A stretch of DNA of 64,000 nucleotides, from positions 6,420,805 to 6,484,804 of the forward strand of contig CM036765.1 in assembly GCA_020796225.1 (NCBI GenBank), in the 5' to 3' direction. Origin of the DNA: Arion vulgaris (taxonomy: Eukaryota; Mollusca; Gastropoda; Stylommatophora; Arionidae). The notes below the pieces were generated by a model. It searched no databases. It was given only the letters and a program-made list of their open reading frames with translations, and had not been told where the DNA came from. Positions within the stretch are counted from its first letter, which is position 1. Every line of letters starts with the position of its first letter. The position numbers and the translations under genes are program-made. Of the stretch, positions 38,085-49,300 are shown one piece after another.

Positions 38085-38345
38085 CCAGAAAAGATAGACT
38101 GAAACGAGGACATCAGAAGCAGAGTGGGCATAACTTTATGCACTGAATACATTGAAAGACAACAAATGCAGTGGTTCGGACATTTAATGAGATTGAAATA
38201 CAACCAACCACCAATAACAGCATGCAATAACAGATCAGGTACTAGAGCCAAGGGAAGACCAAGAAAAAGATGGATAGACAGTATCAAAACCACACTAAAT
38301 AAACATGGATATAACACAAGGGCGACTCATCTGGTCCTGAAACTC
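38085..38345 (+). mobile_element. LINE-1-type tail
   Basis: The frame reads TLCTEYIERQQMQWFGHLMR, LKYNQPPITACNNRSGTRAK and GRPRKRWIDSIKTTLNKHGY. Sequence to about 38510 stays open but is not recognised. Confidence 0.82.
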
Positions 38346-38599
38346 AAATTAAATCTCCTACCCAGACGCTTAACAGCCAGATTAGGCAACCAATTCCATC
38401 ATCCATCTGGAAAGACAAGACAATCATTATTCATTTCAGAATCATCTTCATCAGACATATCCATAATTGCTCTAGGCTCCTCCCAGGCATGTATTGCAGT
38501 GTGTTTAGACTAACAACTCCTGTTCTGTGTTGATTGATGTATTAATAACTTAATAGTTTCCTATTCTGTATTAATACTTGTAGTTTCTCAATTTTTACA

Positions 38600-39030
38600 T
38601 CATTTTTATACCTACTTTGTGTTACCAGAGCCAAATATGGACATTGAGCAAAGCGCAGTCACAAAAATAACTACATATGAAATGCGTTGCCTGCAAACAG
38701 TTACCAACAACACAAGAAAAGACAGAATCACCAACATCGCATAAGAAAGAAAGTTGGCACAAAACCGTGCTTGAATTACATAGAGAAACAAAGAATGAAG
38801 TGGTTTGGCCACTTAATAAGAATGCATCCAAGCTCCACAGTATACAGTCTTCTACAACAGAACATCGGGAAAGAAGGCAAGAGGAAGATCACGAAAAAAT
38901 GGTTAGATGACGTAGCAGAATCCTGTGAAAGAGCAAAAATAACAATCACATAAGCCACCAGAACAGCACTAGACAAAAACAGAAAACCACGACACTGGGC
39001 AACAACCCGGTAGCAGTGTGACGACAAAAG
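38600..39030 (+). mobile_element. LINE-1 tail, 3' end
   Basis: Frames show PTLCYQSQIWTLSKAQSQK-like, RIRKKVGTKPCLNYIEKQRM, KWFGHLIRMHPSSTVYSLLQ and KKWLDDVAESCERAKITIT, then ALDKNRKPRHWATT. This gives the intact end of the family. Confidence 0.85.
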
Positions 39031-39229
39031 AAGAAGTTTCTCAATTGCAACATATATCGTTACACACCTACAGCACTTAACCTCAATGCCACAGAGACCC
39101 TCCTCCTCCTAATCATACTCATAAAGTCTGTTAATAATCATTACATGCATACCTTTTTATCTTGGCAGCCACAAAATTACAGCAGTTATCTTCATGTCAT
39201 ACTTGAATTATTATCAATTTAAGGAAGAC

Positions 39230-39720
39230 TGCAGTAAAACTATATAACAATGTCAAAACATATAAAAACAAACTACTAAAGCAATTCAATATCAATACAC
39301 AGCAACGTTTTAACCAAATTTTCATTATTTTCATTTTAGGTCTGTTTTGACTCTACATGTTGTGTGAGAGGTGAAATTCTTCTCCTGTCTTGTATCCTTT
39401 GCTTGATAAAATCCTTTTGGTCGAAATGTTGCTGTGTATTGTTTTTGTATTTTCTAAAACTACAGTACTTTGTTTTTACTTGTTTTATCATTACTTGAAT
39501 TGTTATTATCAATTCACTTAGTGTTAACACTCTGCTAAGCAACAATCATGAGCATTTATGTTTCTCATTATCAATTGTGTTGACATATTTCATTATCGAT
39601 ATAGGGGAAGACTGCAGTAAAACTATTTAGCACTCTTCACCTCTCTTGTATCCTTTGCTTGATAAAGACCTTTTGATTGAAACGTTGCCGTGTATTGTTG
39701 CATATTTAATTAGAACCATT
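39230..39720. mobile_element. Penelope-like terminal repeats with hammerhead-like motifs
   Basis: Three related segments, the first inverted, share CTGCAGTAAAACTAT and the core CTTGATAAA...GAAA.GTTGC.GTG. Hammerhead-like stretches on the + strand are at 39402-39437 and 39658-39692, and a degraded one on the minus strand is at about 39297-39325. No RT remains. Confidence 0.7.
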
Positions 39721-39794
39721 GTATTTTTAAAAATAATTCTTTTACATTTTGTTAATGATTTCTGCATTTTTAGTTGTCCTTGATGAATGATTGC

Positions 39795-40290
39795 TCTGTC
39801 TGAGATCTTCTTTGCGTTTGTTCTTTACAACCAATTTTAATCACTCTTTGTGACATGTTTGATCTTTGCCAAGAACGTGTATACGTTGCACATTGGTTTG
39901 GTAGAAATAAGTCAAACAGCTCTCTGCCAGTGTCAGCAGGCGGAATGGACACCAGAGCATATCCTGCAAGACTGTCCTCTCCTGTGTGAGCTGAGAAGCA
40001 ACATGTGGCCACACCCAGTCGACCTGAAAACTGAGCTTTGGGGAAACCTGACAGACCTGAAGCTGACTGCCCAGTTGTGTGGTCCAGAGTGAGAAATTAA
40101 GCGCACTGACAGAAATTGCTGAAGAAGAAGAAGGTTTATAGGTCCCTAAACACATAGATTTACACGTTTAGGACATGTGAACGATTTCAACCTATCTCCT
40201 TAGTCGCCCTTACGACTGTGTGGCAGGTACAGTGGTTATATTCTTTACACCCCAAATTTGGGTCCTGTAACCATTCAGGCGGTCTGTCTG
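39795..40290 (-). repeat. SINE-F split by a LINE-RNH tail
   Basis: The + strand carries the reversed 3' half (CTTTGCCAAGAACGTGTATA, GCACATTGGTTTGGTAG) at 39795-39905. The reversed 5' half (CCTAAACACATAGATT, then CCCCAAATTTGGGTCC) is at 40128-40290. The LINE tail lies between. Confidence 0.85.
39906..40128 (+). mobile_element. LINE-RNH tail nested in SINE-F
   Basis: The frame reads QTALCQCQQAEWTPEHILQD, CPLLCELRSNMWPHPVDLKT and ELWGNLTDLKLTAQLCGPE, and ends in (GAA)n. Related GTTTGGTAG and GTTTATAG at the two edges may be a mutated target duplication. Confidence 0.85.
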
Positions 40291-40294
40291 AGAT

Positions 40295-41600
40295 GATTCT
40301 TCCTTTTTCGTCACACTGTTATCCGGGTTGTTGTCCAGTGTCATGGTTTTCTGCTTTGTCTTGCTGCTGCTCTAGTGGGTAAAAAGGTACTTGGCATTCC
40401 CTTGTTATACCATGTCATATATAGGGTAATATAGTGTTAGTCCATATTTTCATTGATAGATGATGTCAACATTCGTGCCACCTTTACTTCCCAGTGATTT
40501 CCTGGTGTCCATTTGAGGCTGGGACTCTAGATAAAGTAGTTACAGTTAGAAAAACCTCTCACTGTGGAATTGCATTCGAATCACTAGCCTAAGAAGCAGT
40601 ATACTAACAACTCACTGTTACTGCTGCTCTTCTATTGGCCTGGGTGATAGTTATTTGTGCTTTTGACAGGGTATGCAATGCCATCTAACCTTCTTTTTTT
40701 GTGGTCTTCCTCTCACCTTTATCCTGTTGTTTTGTTGTAAAAGACTATATACAGTGAAGTTTTGTTACATTCTTATTAAGTGGCTGAAGCACTTCATTCT
40801 ATGTTTCTCAATGTCATTCAAGCAAACTTCTGTCTGAACTTTCTTTCTTATGCTGATGTTGGTGACTCTGTCTTTTCTGGTGTTGGTGGTAACTTTTCTT
40901 AAGTATCCCATTTTACATGTAGTTATTTTTTGCGACTCAGCTTTGCTCATTGTCTATGTTTTGGTTCTGGTAACACTGAATAGGCATGACAATGCTGCTG
41001 ATCATCTGTTGCTTAGTTGTCGGTGAGATGTTTGGATGCCTTAAAAATGGGGCTAGCTGGTTTGTTACAGCATTTGCTTTTTGTACTCTAGCATCTCTTT
41101 GTCTTGTCTTCCATCTTCTGTGAATATAATAATAATTCCGCTAGTACTGTTATATGTTACATAGGGCCTGCAAGTAATTTCTCCATACCGCTCTATCCTG
41201 GGCAACTCGCTCAATCTCCTCCATGGAACTGAGACTGATATTTCCTGCCTCTCTCAGCAAAGTTCGTTTCAGGGTCTCCTTAGGTCGACCTCTTTCTTGA
41301 ACCCTTTGTATCCCACTTCAATGCCTGCTTTGATATTCATTGATCATTTCTCCTCAAGGTGTGCCCAACATATCTCCATCTTCTTTCTGTGAATATGCTT
41401 CCTAAGTATTTGAATTCTTGATTGATTGTAGTGCTATTGACATGAGTGTTTAGTTTATTATGTTTTCTTCCCATATTCATTATTTCTGTTTTAGTGTTAT
41501 TGATTTTCATGTCATGTTTTATACAATTTTGCTTAATGATGTCAATATGTTGTTGTAGGTCTTGTTCTCTTTGGTAAAAATGATTATGCTATCATAATAT
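40295..41600 (-). mobile_element. LINE-1 copy interrupted by SINE-H and LINE-6
   Basis: The 3' end of LINE-1 (complement of ALDKNKKPRHWATT) is at 40295-40400. The tail with ITTCKMGYLRKVTTN and DIEKHRMKCFSHLIRM is at 40680-40960, and upstream RT blocks extend to about 41600. Sequence at 40480-40620 resembles a SINE-H insertion. The LINE-6 tail at 41128-41384 is clearly nested. Confidence 0.8.
41128..41384 (-). mobile_element. LINE-6 3' tail nested in LINE-1, with target duplication
   Basis: A 257-bp 5'-truncated LINE-6 tail, inserted minus-strand, ends in AATAATAATT. TTCTGTGAATAT flanks it at 41116-41127 and 41385-41396. LINE-1 sequence is continuous if the insertion and one repeat are removed. 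Confidence 0.93.
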
Positions 41601-41639
41601 AAATAAAAATTGAATATAAGAGAATGCGTACCTTGATGT

Positions 41640-41795
41640 CATGTTATTGTATTCTACTCATACCGTTATACATTACATATGACCTGAAAGCATTGTCTCC
41701 ATACCACTCTATCCTAGACAATTTGTTCAATCTATGAAATTTTGTGATATTTCTTGCCTCTCAGTAAATTTATTACAAAGTTTCTCTAGGATGAC
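41640..41795 (-). mobile_element. LINE-6 3' fragment, diverged
   Basis: The + strand has CATACCGTTATACATTACAT, CCATACCACTCTATCCTAGA and AAGTTTCTCTAGGATGAC, the reverse complement of the LINE-6 tail. Confidence 0.7.
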
Positions 41796-41799
41796 TTTT

Positions 41800-42155
41800 C
41801 TTGAATCATGGATGTGAAGCATGGACATTTAACAAGGCATTGGAACAACATATATGTGATTTTAAATATAAGTGTTACAGAAGTCCTTCATATATCATGG
41901 ACAAAAAAGAGAACAAATAGATCTATTCAGAAGAAACTCAAAGAAAAGTGGATGATGCTACAAATAAGAATGAGGAAATTTAAGTATTTTGGACATATAA
42001 AGAGACATGATGGGTTGGAGATGACATTTATGAACTGAGACATAACTAGCAAAGAGGAAGACTACGGAGAAGATGGATTCAGGATGTAACTGATGGTTTG
42101 AGAGAGAAAAATTCTGAAGGACTGTTATGGTAGCAAAGTTCTGATCAGGTCAAAC
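41800..42155 (+). mobile_element. LINE-4-type 3' fragment
   Basis: Frames give MDVKHGHLTRHWNN, VTEVLHISWTKKRTNRSIQK and IRMRKFKYFGHIKRHDGLEM, then DVTDGL and a GATGATG end. Confidence 0.78.
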
Positions 42156-42194
42156 TAATTGATGATGTTATGAAATACTATCAGAAATAGAAGT

Positions 42195-42445
42195 CTTCTT
42201 CGAATGCTCCATAAGGGAACAAACTTTTAAACCACTCATTGTGATTTGTATGTGATCTCAGACTAAGGGCAATTGTATTTTGTGACAGCTATGCACCTAC
42301 AAAAACTCCAGCATGTCTGATTTCTGTGACGCTTTTATTTACTAGTGTAGCTTCCTAGGCCCTTACCGTAGTTGCCTCTTACATCATACCTTGGAGGTAG
42401 CAGTGTTACTATTCTTTGCTTCCATTGAGGGCCCTGGCAACACAC
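42195..42445 (-). repeat. SINE-E, nearly complete
   Basis: From TTCTTCGAATGCTCCATAAG to GGCCCTGGCAACACACGAC on the + strand, which is the reverse complement of the family. Confidence 0.8.
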
Positions 42446-42449
42446 GACA

Positions 42450-42835
42450 AATTAGAAGTCTGAGTTTGATCATCTTAAGACTTTTGAAAGATTTTGGTAA
42501 AAACGGATAAGAAAATATGTTGAGCAGATTTGAGGAAGAATTTCTTAGAAGAATACTTGGGAGGATAAGATAAGCAATATAGACTTCAAGAACTAACTGT
42601 TCTGGAAGATAGAAATAAAGAGATATATAAGAGACGATGGATTGGGCATGTCCTAAAGATGACAAAAGAGAGGCAGCTAGGACATGCAATGCAGTAGACA
42701 CAACAGGGACGGCGGGCGAAAAAGTGCACAAGGGGGCGAACTTTTGAAGCTGATCTCAAGACATGCATAGTACTAGGTTTGAGACAGAAAAAAGGCACAA
42801 TATCGAATTGAGTGGACATTTGTTGTCTCTGCTTA
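42450..42835 (+). mobile_element. LINE tail of a further family
   Basis: Frames read LSRFEEEFLRRILGRIR, LQELTVLEDRNKEIYKRRWI and GHVLKMTKERQ, then RTFEADLKTC. It is a LINE connection region plus tail not seen elsewhere in the window. Confidence 0.65.
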
Positions 42836-42839
42836 ATGT

Positions 42840-43130
42840 GCCCTTGGGAATGGTGAGGACTGATGAGGATGTTTCATTCGAAATGAAAAGGAATAAAAGA
42901 GATAGAAAGATCTAACGTGTGGTTGCTGAGCAACAGCAGTATATTACCATATCCATCTTCATCACCCTGACTAGAGATACTTTTGATACTATCATGCCTG
43001 TTCTCTCATCACCACAAGCATCTGCAAGCCCATTTTATCTGTAGACCTATTGCTTCTTTGATTTGTATTCAATTTTGGGCCCATAATTGTTTTATTCCAC
43101 TATAGAACTGTATATCCTGTTTACATAAAC
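42840..43130. other. unassigned sequence
   Basis: No coding or repeat signal was recognised between the LINE tail and the next LINE-1 fragment. Confidence 0.4.
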
Positions 43131-43555
43131 TAGTCACAACAGAGATGAAGTGTCTATGCAGAATTCTGGGAGTATCAAGAAGAGACTGGTTTAGAAATGA
43201 AGACTCTTTCTTTTGTCCTCTGCTTTTTTGCCGCTAGGCGTAGCAGGTTTAACTGATGATCGGTCGCTTGATATGGTATTGTGGAGTTTTAAGATGTCTG
43301 TAACTTCATCAACCCATCTTTTCTTGGTCTGCCCTTTCCTCTTGATGATTCCATTTTCAGGTTGTACGCTCTTGCAACTGGTTTATTCGGGTTCATTCTG
43401 ACCAAGTGGCCAAACCATTTGAGTCTCTGTTTTTCAATAAATCTAATAGCAGGTGTTGTTCCGACTGTTCTTCTAATTTCCTCATTTCTTACATGGTCTT
43501 TTCTTAAGAAATGAAGACACCAAGAAAAAAATGGGTACTGATCTTCATCAAGAAA
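43130..43555. mobile_element. LINE-1 fragments in opposite orientations
   Basis: 43130-43200 on the + strand reads VTTEMKCLCRILGVSRRDWF, then RNED. 43205-43505 on the minus strand reads HVRNEEIRRTVGTTPAIRFI, EKQRLKWFGHLVRMNPNKPV and GKGRPRKDGL. The + strand orientation resumes at 43505. Confidence 0.8.
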
Positions 43556-43557
43556 CA

Positions 43558-43825
43558 ACTTCTTCCAACGCTCCATATCGACCACTTGTTAAACCCCTCT
43601 TTGTGATTTCCATGTGATCTGAGCCTAAGTGCGATTGTACGTTGTGCCAGTTAGGGCCTATGCGCCCGCAAGTAGACCAGTACATCAGATTTCTACTACG
43701 CTTTTTATTTACTAGAGTAGCTTCCCTAGGTCCCTACCTAAGTCGCATCTTACTACATGCCTTGTAGGTCGCAGTATTACTATTCTTTTCTCCCCTTGCA
43801 AGCCCCGACAACACACGAACAATCA
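43558..43825 (-). repeat. SINE-E, nearly complete
   Basis: From TTCTTCCAACGCTCCATATC through ACATGCCTTGTAGGTCGCAG to CCCCGACAACACACG on the + strand. Its 5' head overlaps the start of the tandem duplication at 43809. Confidence 0.82.
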
Positions 43826-44182
43826 ATAAACAGCAAATAATTTGGCACATAAGCAGATTATAAACAGTTCTCATGGCATCATAAAAGCGTTAGAATAATC
43901 TCTGTCTGCGTACATCTGGATTTCATCAGATTTGTTTGCTTAGCCATGTGTTTTGAATTTTTCTTATCCTACCTTGAGTCGTTCTCCGAGTGTTTGCAAC
44001 ACACGAACAATCAAGAAACAGCAAATAATTTGGCACATAAGCAGATTATAAACAGTTCTCATGGCATCATAAAAGCGATAGAATAATCTGTCTGCGTACA
44101 TCTGGATTTCATCAGATTTTTTTGCTTAGCCATGTGTTTTGAATTTTTCTTATCCTACCTTGAGTCGTTCTCCGAGTGTTTG
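43809..44182. repeat. 188-bp tandem duplication
   Basis: Two units beginning CAACACACGAACAATCAA start at 43809 and 43997 and differ at only a few positions. The first 18 bp of the unit come from the head of the adjacent SINE-E. Confidence 0.93.
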
Positions 44183-44301
44183 TGAAGGCTGATTTTTTGG
44201 ATGACGATGATGGATCATTTTGATGGACTCTGTATGCCTCATGTTTCGCAAGGAGAATATACTTTAACTCTTCGTTGTTTCAGCAACCAGTCGTGCTCTT
44301 A

Positions 44302-44521
44302 CGTACAGTGTGTCCTTCAAGCTCAGAGGTGGGTAGTTGTTTAAGCCCTTGCCTTGCGTACAGTGTGTCCTTCAAGCTCAGAGGTGGGTAGTTGGTTAAG
44401 CCCTTGCCTTGCGTACAGTGTGTCCTTCAAGCTCAGAGGTGGGTAGTTGGTTACGCCCTTGCCTTGCGTACAGTGTGTCCTTCAAGCTCAGAGGTGGGTA
44501 GTTGTTTAAGCCCTTGCCTTG
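44302..44521 (+). repeat. four 55-bp tandem copies of the SINE-B 5' head
   Basis: Units start at 44302, 44357, 44412 and 44467, each with CGTACAGTGTGTCCTTCAAG then GGTGGGTAGTTGGTTAAG (A-box-like). Only the last one continues into a B box and the SINE body. Confidence 0.93.
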
Positions 44522-44700
44522 CGAGTCGAAGGTCGTGGGTTCGAATTCGGACCGCGCCGTTCTTTTACGAGTGCATTTTTCAGAGACCCTAAGATTGTTG
44601 CCGGGACTGCGGAGTCCGTGCTTTGTGCAATACTCTCGGCAGGTAGCATGCCATTTCTGCGGAGAGGGACTGAGCCATATGGTGTAAAACCCGGTGTAAT
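44467..44700 (+). repeat. SINE-B, complete
   Basis: The tRNA-like head has GGTAGTTGTTTAAGCCC and GTGGGTTCGAATTCGGACC (B box). The body contains AATACTCTCGGCAGGTAGCA and ends GGGACTGAGCCATATGG. It is the clearest copy in the window. Confidence 0.82.
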
Positions 44701-45325
44701 GAAGTCAATATTTCAGCTTTTAAACCCCGTTTTGGGGTCAAAGGCGCATAGGGACAACGCCGTGCCAGGATTGGTGAGCTGGCACTAATCAAGATCCTAC
44801 CCCGCCTCTACGTGGTGACCCTGGTAACAGACAATGGTTCCTGTCTGGCTAAACGGGTAGGGATCGAGGGAGAGCTACAGGTATTGGTAGCAGTGTAAGC
44901 ACGGAAAAGCAGTGCATGTCTAAAAATCCATGAACAAAATGCACGCATCTTCTGGCCGATGTCCAATGAAAAATTTTCCTAATAATTGCAGAAACGTAAG
45001 AAAACAGCAGTGTACGAGACGTCAGTGAACGAATGCTAACTCCCCTGGAGTAAAGGGCCGCAAGCAAATTGCCATCTGTGGGGCAAGAATCAATAAGAAC
45101 GATGCGTAACGAATCAAAGTTCTCGGCAAGTGTCTCTGAAAATGCAGTAGCGTATATGTCTTGTGTAAATGAAGTAGCGTATCGTGTCGACACACGGGAA
45201 GATTGCGGTAAACTCCGTATCAAAAGTTTAGCGCAGATACATTTACTGGGTAAGGTTGGCCAAGCGCAAATTCTAAAGGCAATACCCTACCACATATAAG
45301 CATACACGATCAACGTTGGATATGT
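44701..45325. other. unassigned, comparatively GC-rich sequence
   Basis: Two overlapping opposite open frames (44849-45223 minus and 45069-45299 plus) have no recognisable motif. The stretch 44745-44870 looks like an old repeat but has no second copy here. Confidence 0.4.
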
Positions 45326-45329
45326 GGGT

Positions 45330-45825
45330 GGTGTGTGGTCTTTCTCTTCAAGCAGCTCGCTTTCTCCGAAGGTCAGAATGAGAGTTATTCAGTGGTACAT
45401 AGAGCCAATACTGACATACGGATGCGAGTCATGGACGGTAAACAAACAGATGGAAAAATCTCTGGAACCCACAGAGATCTGGTTTTACAGAAGCATGATG
45501 AGAATCCCGTGGACTGCTACAATGACAAATGTGGAGGTGTTGAATGAGGTCAAGACACATGGAAAAACTTATCAATATAAGCAAGAGGCAGTCCTCATTT
45601 TTCGGACGTGATGAAAATGGGAGGCTTAAAACACATTGTGACAATCGGTAAGATCGAAGAGAGACGAGACATAGGAAGACAGAGAGAGAACATTTTAGAC
45701 AATCTGACTTCGTGGCATTGAAGAGCGTCAACATCTAAGATGATAGTAAATAGCAAGGCCAGAGATTTGTGGAGATCTACTATCGCTCGCCAGCCGGAAC
45801 GGCATCTGATGATGATGATTTAGGA
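45330..45825 (+). mobile_element. LINE-3 3' fragment
   Basis: The frame reads SPKVRMRVIQWYIEPILTYG, CESWTVNKQMEKSLEPTEIW and FYRSMMRIPWTATMTNVEVL. The tail follows out of frame (QATFFGRDENGRLKT, DNLTSWH). It ends GATGATGATG. Confidence 0.85.
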
Positions 45826-46310
45826 CATTATGGACCATATAATTTTGTACTATACGTCGCAAAACATTACGGAAGCATATCTCATATACAGCCAATCATT
45901 TTACATCAAACATGTCACATGATCTTAGATTCTGACTTACGATACGAATTACGAATTGTAAAGTTCAAAGATCTTTTGTTGACTACAGAAGTAATTTGTT
46001 TGTATTGAGTAATATTTCACTTTAAACATAGACAGGTCAGTTATACTCACAAGAACGTGTATGATGGAACACTTTGACTATGCACATTTGTATTCGATTA
46101 TGTTTTCGTATGTCAAGTTAAAGTATACAATGAACTGAACCATCAAATATTATGGTATTCAGTGCATACACTATACACTTACACTGAGTTTGACTGAGTT
46201 GAGTGAGTGAGACTGATACCACTACACTCTCACAGTCTGAGTCTAACTTTAAGTTTTATAATATAACACTTCGTTCTCAGACTTGACAGATTTAAGAATC
46301 AGTTTCAGTT
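45826..46310. other. unassigned AT-rich sequence
   Basis: A 79-residue open frame at 45769-46008 starts inside the LINE tail and is not credible. GAGTTGAGTGAGTGAGACTG low-complexity sequence is at 46196-46216. Confidence 0.4.
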
Positions 46311-46314
46311 TGGA

Positions 46315-49300
46315 ATATCTTCATTGCACTCGGACATGTCCATAGGTGCTCCGATCTCCTTCGTAATATCTCCAACAGTGTCCAGCGACTGACCGTACCA
46401 GTTCTATCTTGATTGATGAGCCGACTCGTATACCTGTTGTACCGTTCTTTCTTGCCACACCAATCTTCAAACCCAGTTCTCGCAATCTAGTAGTTGCCGT
46501 GGATTGGTTGAGATGAAGATCTTCTGCGGCCACGCTCTGAGAGGCGTTCACGATGTCAGCTCTGTCCATGGGCTGGCCCTCTGATTTAGCAGCTCTGCTG
46601 AATGTGCCCCGGAACAAAGACAAGTGTAATTCTACAAATTGTTGACGCCTGCAGTGATTCAGTCCATTGCCTGCGCACCGAACCGACCTCCACCTTTCGG
46701 ATCATACTCAATGAGTCACTCAGAATGCACGTAGTTTTGTGACTCTAGCCAGAGTAGTGCATTGGTCACCGCCAGTACCTCCATTGTCATGCTGCTTGTT
46801 GTTATACTAAATGCACCACTGGCTTCCTTGACCATTCTGCCACATGAGCTTGCCATGCAGACTTTTCGTGACGAACTACGATCCATCCGTGTAAATCACA
46901 ACGTCGTCTGCATTGCAATTTTCATCGACAATGGCTTTGACGTATGCATTCAACGCACGGATTTCCTTCTCTGCAACCTTTGTCAAATTTAATGATGGTT
47001 GAGAAAGGTGTTCCAGTATATTGGAGGCATCGGTATCCATTCTTCCCCATGGTCAATATTATTGAGCCGCATACCAGCTGAACAGTATCTCGGCTGCCAA
47101 CCATTGACTTGCCCGCTTTAGCCGATTTCCACCACTGGTGCTGAGCTGTTCATGCAATGGGTGATCCTTTTGGCACTTATTTTGAGATAGGCACGTGTTC
47201 TAGCTATCTTGAGTCTATACTCCATGGTCGGAAAACCCAGGAGAAACCTCATCGCCACACAGGTGTATCCCTTGTGCAACCGAGGATGATGCGCATAGCT
47301 TCGTTCTGTATTCTCTACAGTCTTTCGATTTGCGTTTTGCTGACAGTGAGGGTGGCCATTGCATATTCAATGATGGAGAGGACCAGTGTCTGATACAGGA
47401 TGACAAGCAGTCGTTGCTCGATGTTAACAGCCGCCATGACTCTCATTGCTACCAAACCTTTGCGTGCCTTGACATACTCTCAACATGTTCCGGAAACACA
47501 AGCTCGGTCAAATGTCACACCCAAATATTTCATCGATTTATCTACGGGCAAAACACTACTGCGAAGTTTCACACTAGGCGTACATGCGTTAACAGTGTGA
47601 TTATTGAGTGAGAACCATATCACTGCTGCTTTGGTAGGGTTGACTAGTGCACCGGAGACATCACACCAGTCGGTGATGCGGTCGAGTTCCCTCTGTACCT
47701 TACCGGCAATTGCATCCCTGTCTTTCCCTTGTCTATACATGAGGATGTCATCAGCAAAAGACAGAGTTCTACCTCTGCTATCGAGTTGTTGTTCTGTGAT
47801 TGACACCGTGTATATATTGAATAAGACAGGGGAGAGAGGAGAGCCCTGTGGCAATCCGGAATGTACAGTCACCCGTTCAGAAAACCAACCACCACATCGC
47901 AGTACAACCTTCCTTTTGAACAGCGCAGCAGCTATCCATCGGATGTATAGAGGATGCACCTGGAGTTTGATGAGCCGGTGCATAAGATAAGCATAGGACA
48001 CTCTGTTGTATGCGTCTTCCAAGTCCACCATTGCTGCACATGTTTCAATACCTGCATGAAAACCCTCGAAGACATCATAGGCGAAGACCGCAGCGTTGCA
48101 CCATGTTTCTTTCCCAGATCTGTAACCTCTAAGAGTTGGTGGGAAGATATGCGACTTTCGAGGTCCCATGCCAGATCGCGTGCCCCATTTTCTCAAGAAG
48201 CTTGCCTGTCGTGTTTTGCAATGCAATGATTCTGTAGCCAGCTATCTGAGAGTGATCTTTGTTGGGCTTCGCAATGGTAGTAGGTAGCTATGAAGCCACT
48301 CCTCCCTGATCACACCGTCTTGGATGCTGACGTTGAATTCGTTTACCAGTCCCTCGATGTCGTCTGTTGATAAATCAGAAATATCCTTGTGTCGAATGCC
48401 ATCAGGCCCTGGCGCAGTGCTTCCAGAGGTTTTCAGTGTTGTCCTGATGACCTCCGCAGTTATACATATCTCTTCATCCAACACAACAGCGCTGCAAAGC
48501 TCTTCTATGGCCCCCTGAGTCATGAGTCTTTCTGCCTCGTTATTGTGGTCTGTCTGCTGTATGTAGTGTTGGAGGAGAGCCGTACCCTTATTTTCGTCCG
48601 ACTTCTGCCAGGCCGAGTCAGTGCTTTGGAAATCCTGGATGCATTTATGTCTTGTAATACCATTCATGCGCTGGTGGAATCTCCAGAACGTCGACAGGGA
48701 CTTCTCAGCGCACAGCCCACTGCAGAATTCATCCTGCGACACTCTTAGCCAGATTTGACAGCTTTAAAGGACACGGTTTTCTCTTCCATGTCTTTTTCAG
48801 ACCCTTGGTATGTGCAGGTGGTGTGCTAGTGGCCCTTCTGGCCTTCTGCCACAATTTAACCGCTTGCCTCTTGATCCACCAGGCTTCATCGACCATGTCA
48901 TTCCACCATGGTGGCTGTGTCAGCTTCCTCTGTTTATTGCGATGTGGTCTGATTTTACTGCGCCTGATTTTGCTGATAGTATCACACCTGCTGTTCATAC
49001 TGAAAACCGTGCGCACATATTTTTGGCTCCCACGTTCTGGGTTTTCTACAGGATCAATCATGGACAGTGATCACTGTCGTGATATCCAATCACGCTCCAT
49101 TTACACAAGAGCAACAGAGTGGGAGACACTAATGCCAAATCAATGACACTGTCAGAGTCCCCTGGTCAACTCGCTAGTCTGGTTGATCTACCATCATTGA
49201 TACAGACCAGATCTGATGTTACGAGCGCATCCTCCAACTTTTCACCCTGCTTGTTGGTAGGGTTGTTTCCCCACTGTCTACCCCTGGCGTTGAAATCACC

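Noticed and set aside
44490..44560. tRNA gene
   Set aside because: A and B boxes are present, but there is no acceptor-stem pairing or credible anticodon arm, and the sequence continues into a SINE body with other copies in the window.
44849..45223. 124-codon minus-strand frame
   Set aside because: No motif, no start context and an overlapping opposite frame of similar length; treated as chance.
47480..48226. 248-codon frame as a possible host gene
   Set aside because: It is the RT of LINE-RNH (SGLPQGSPLSP, SFADD blocks) with endonuclease and RNase H on either side.
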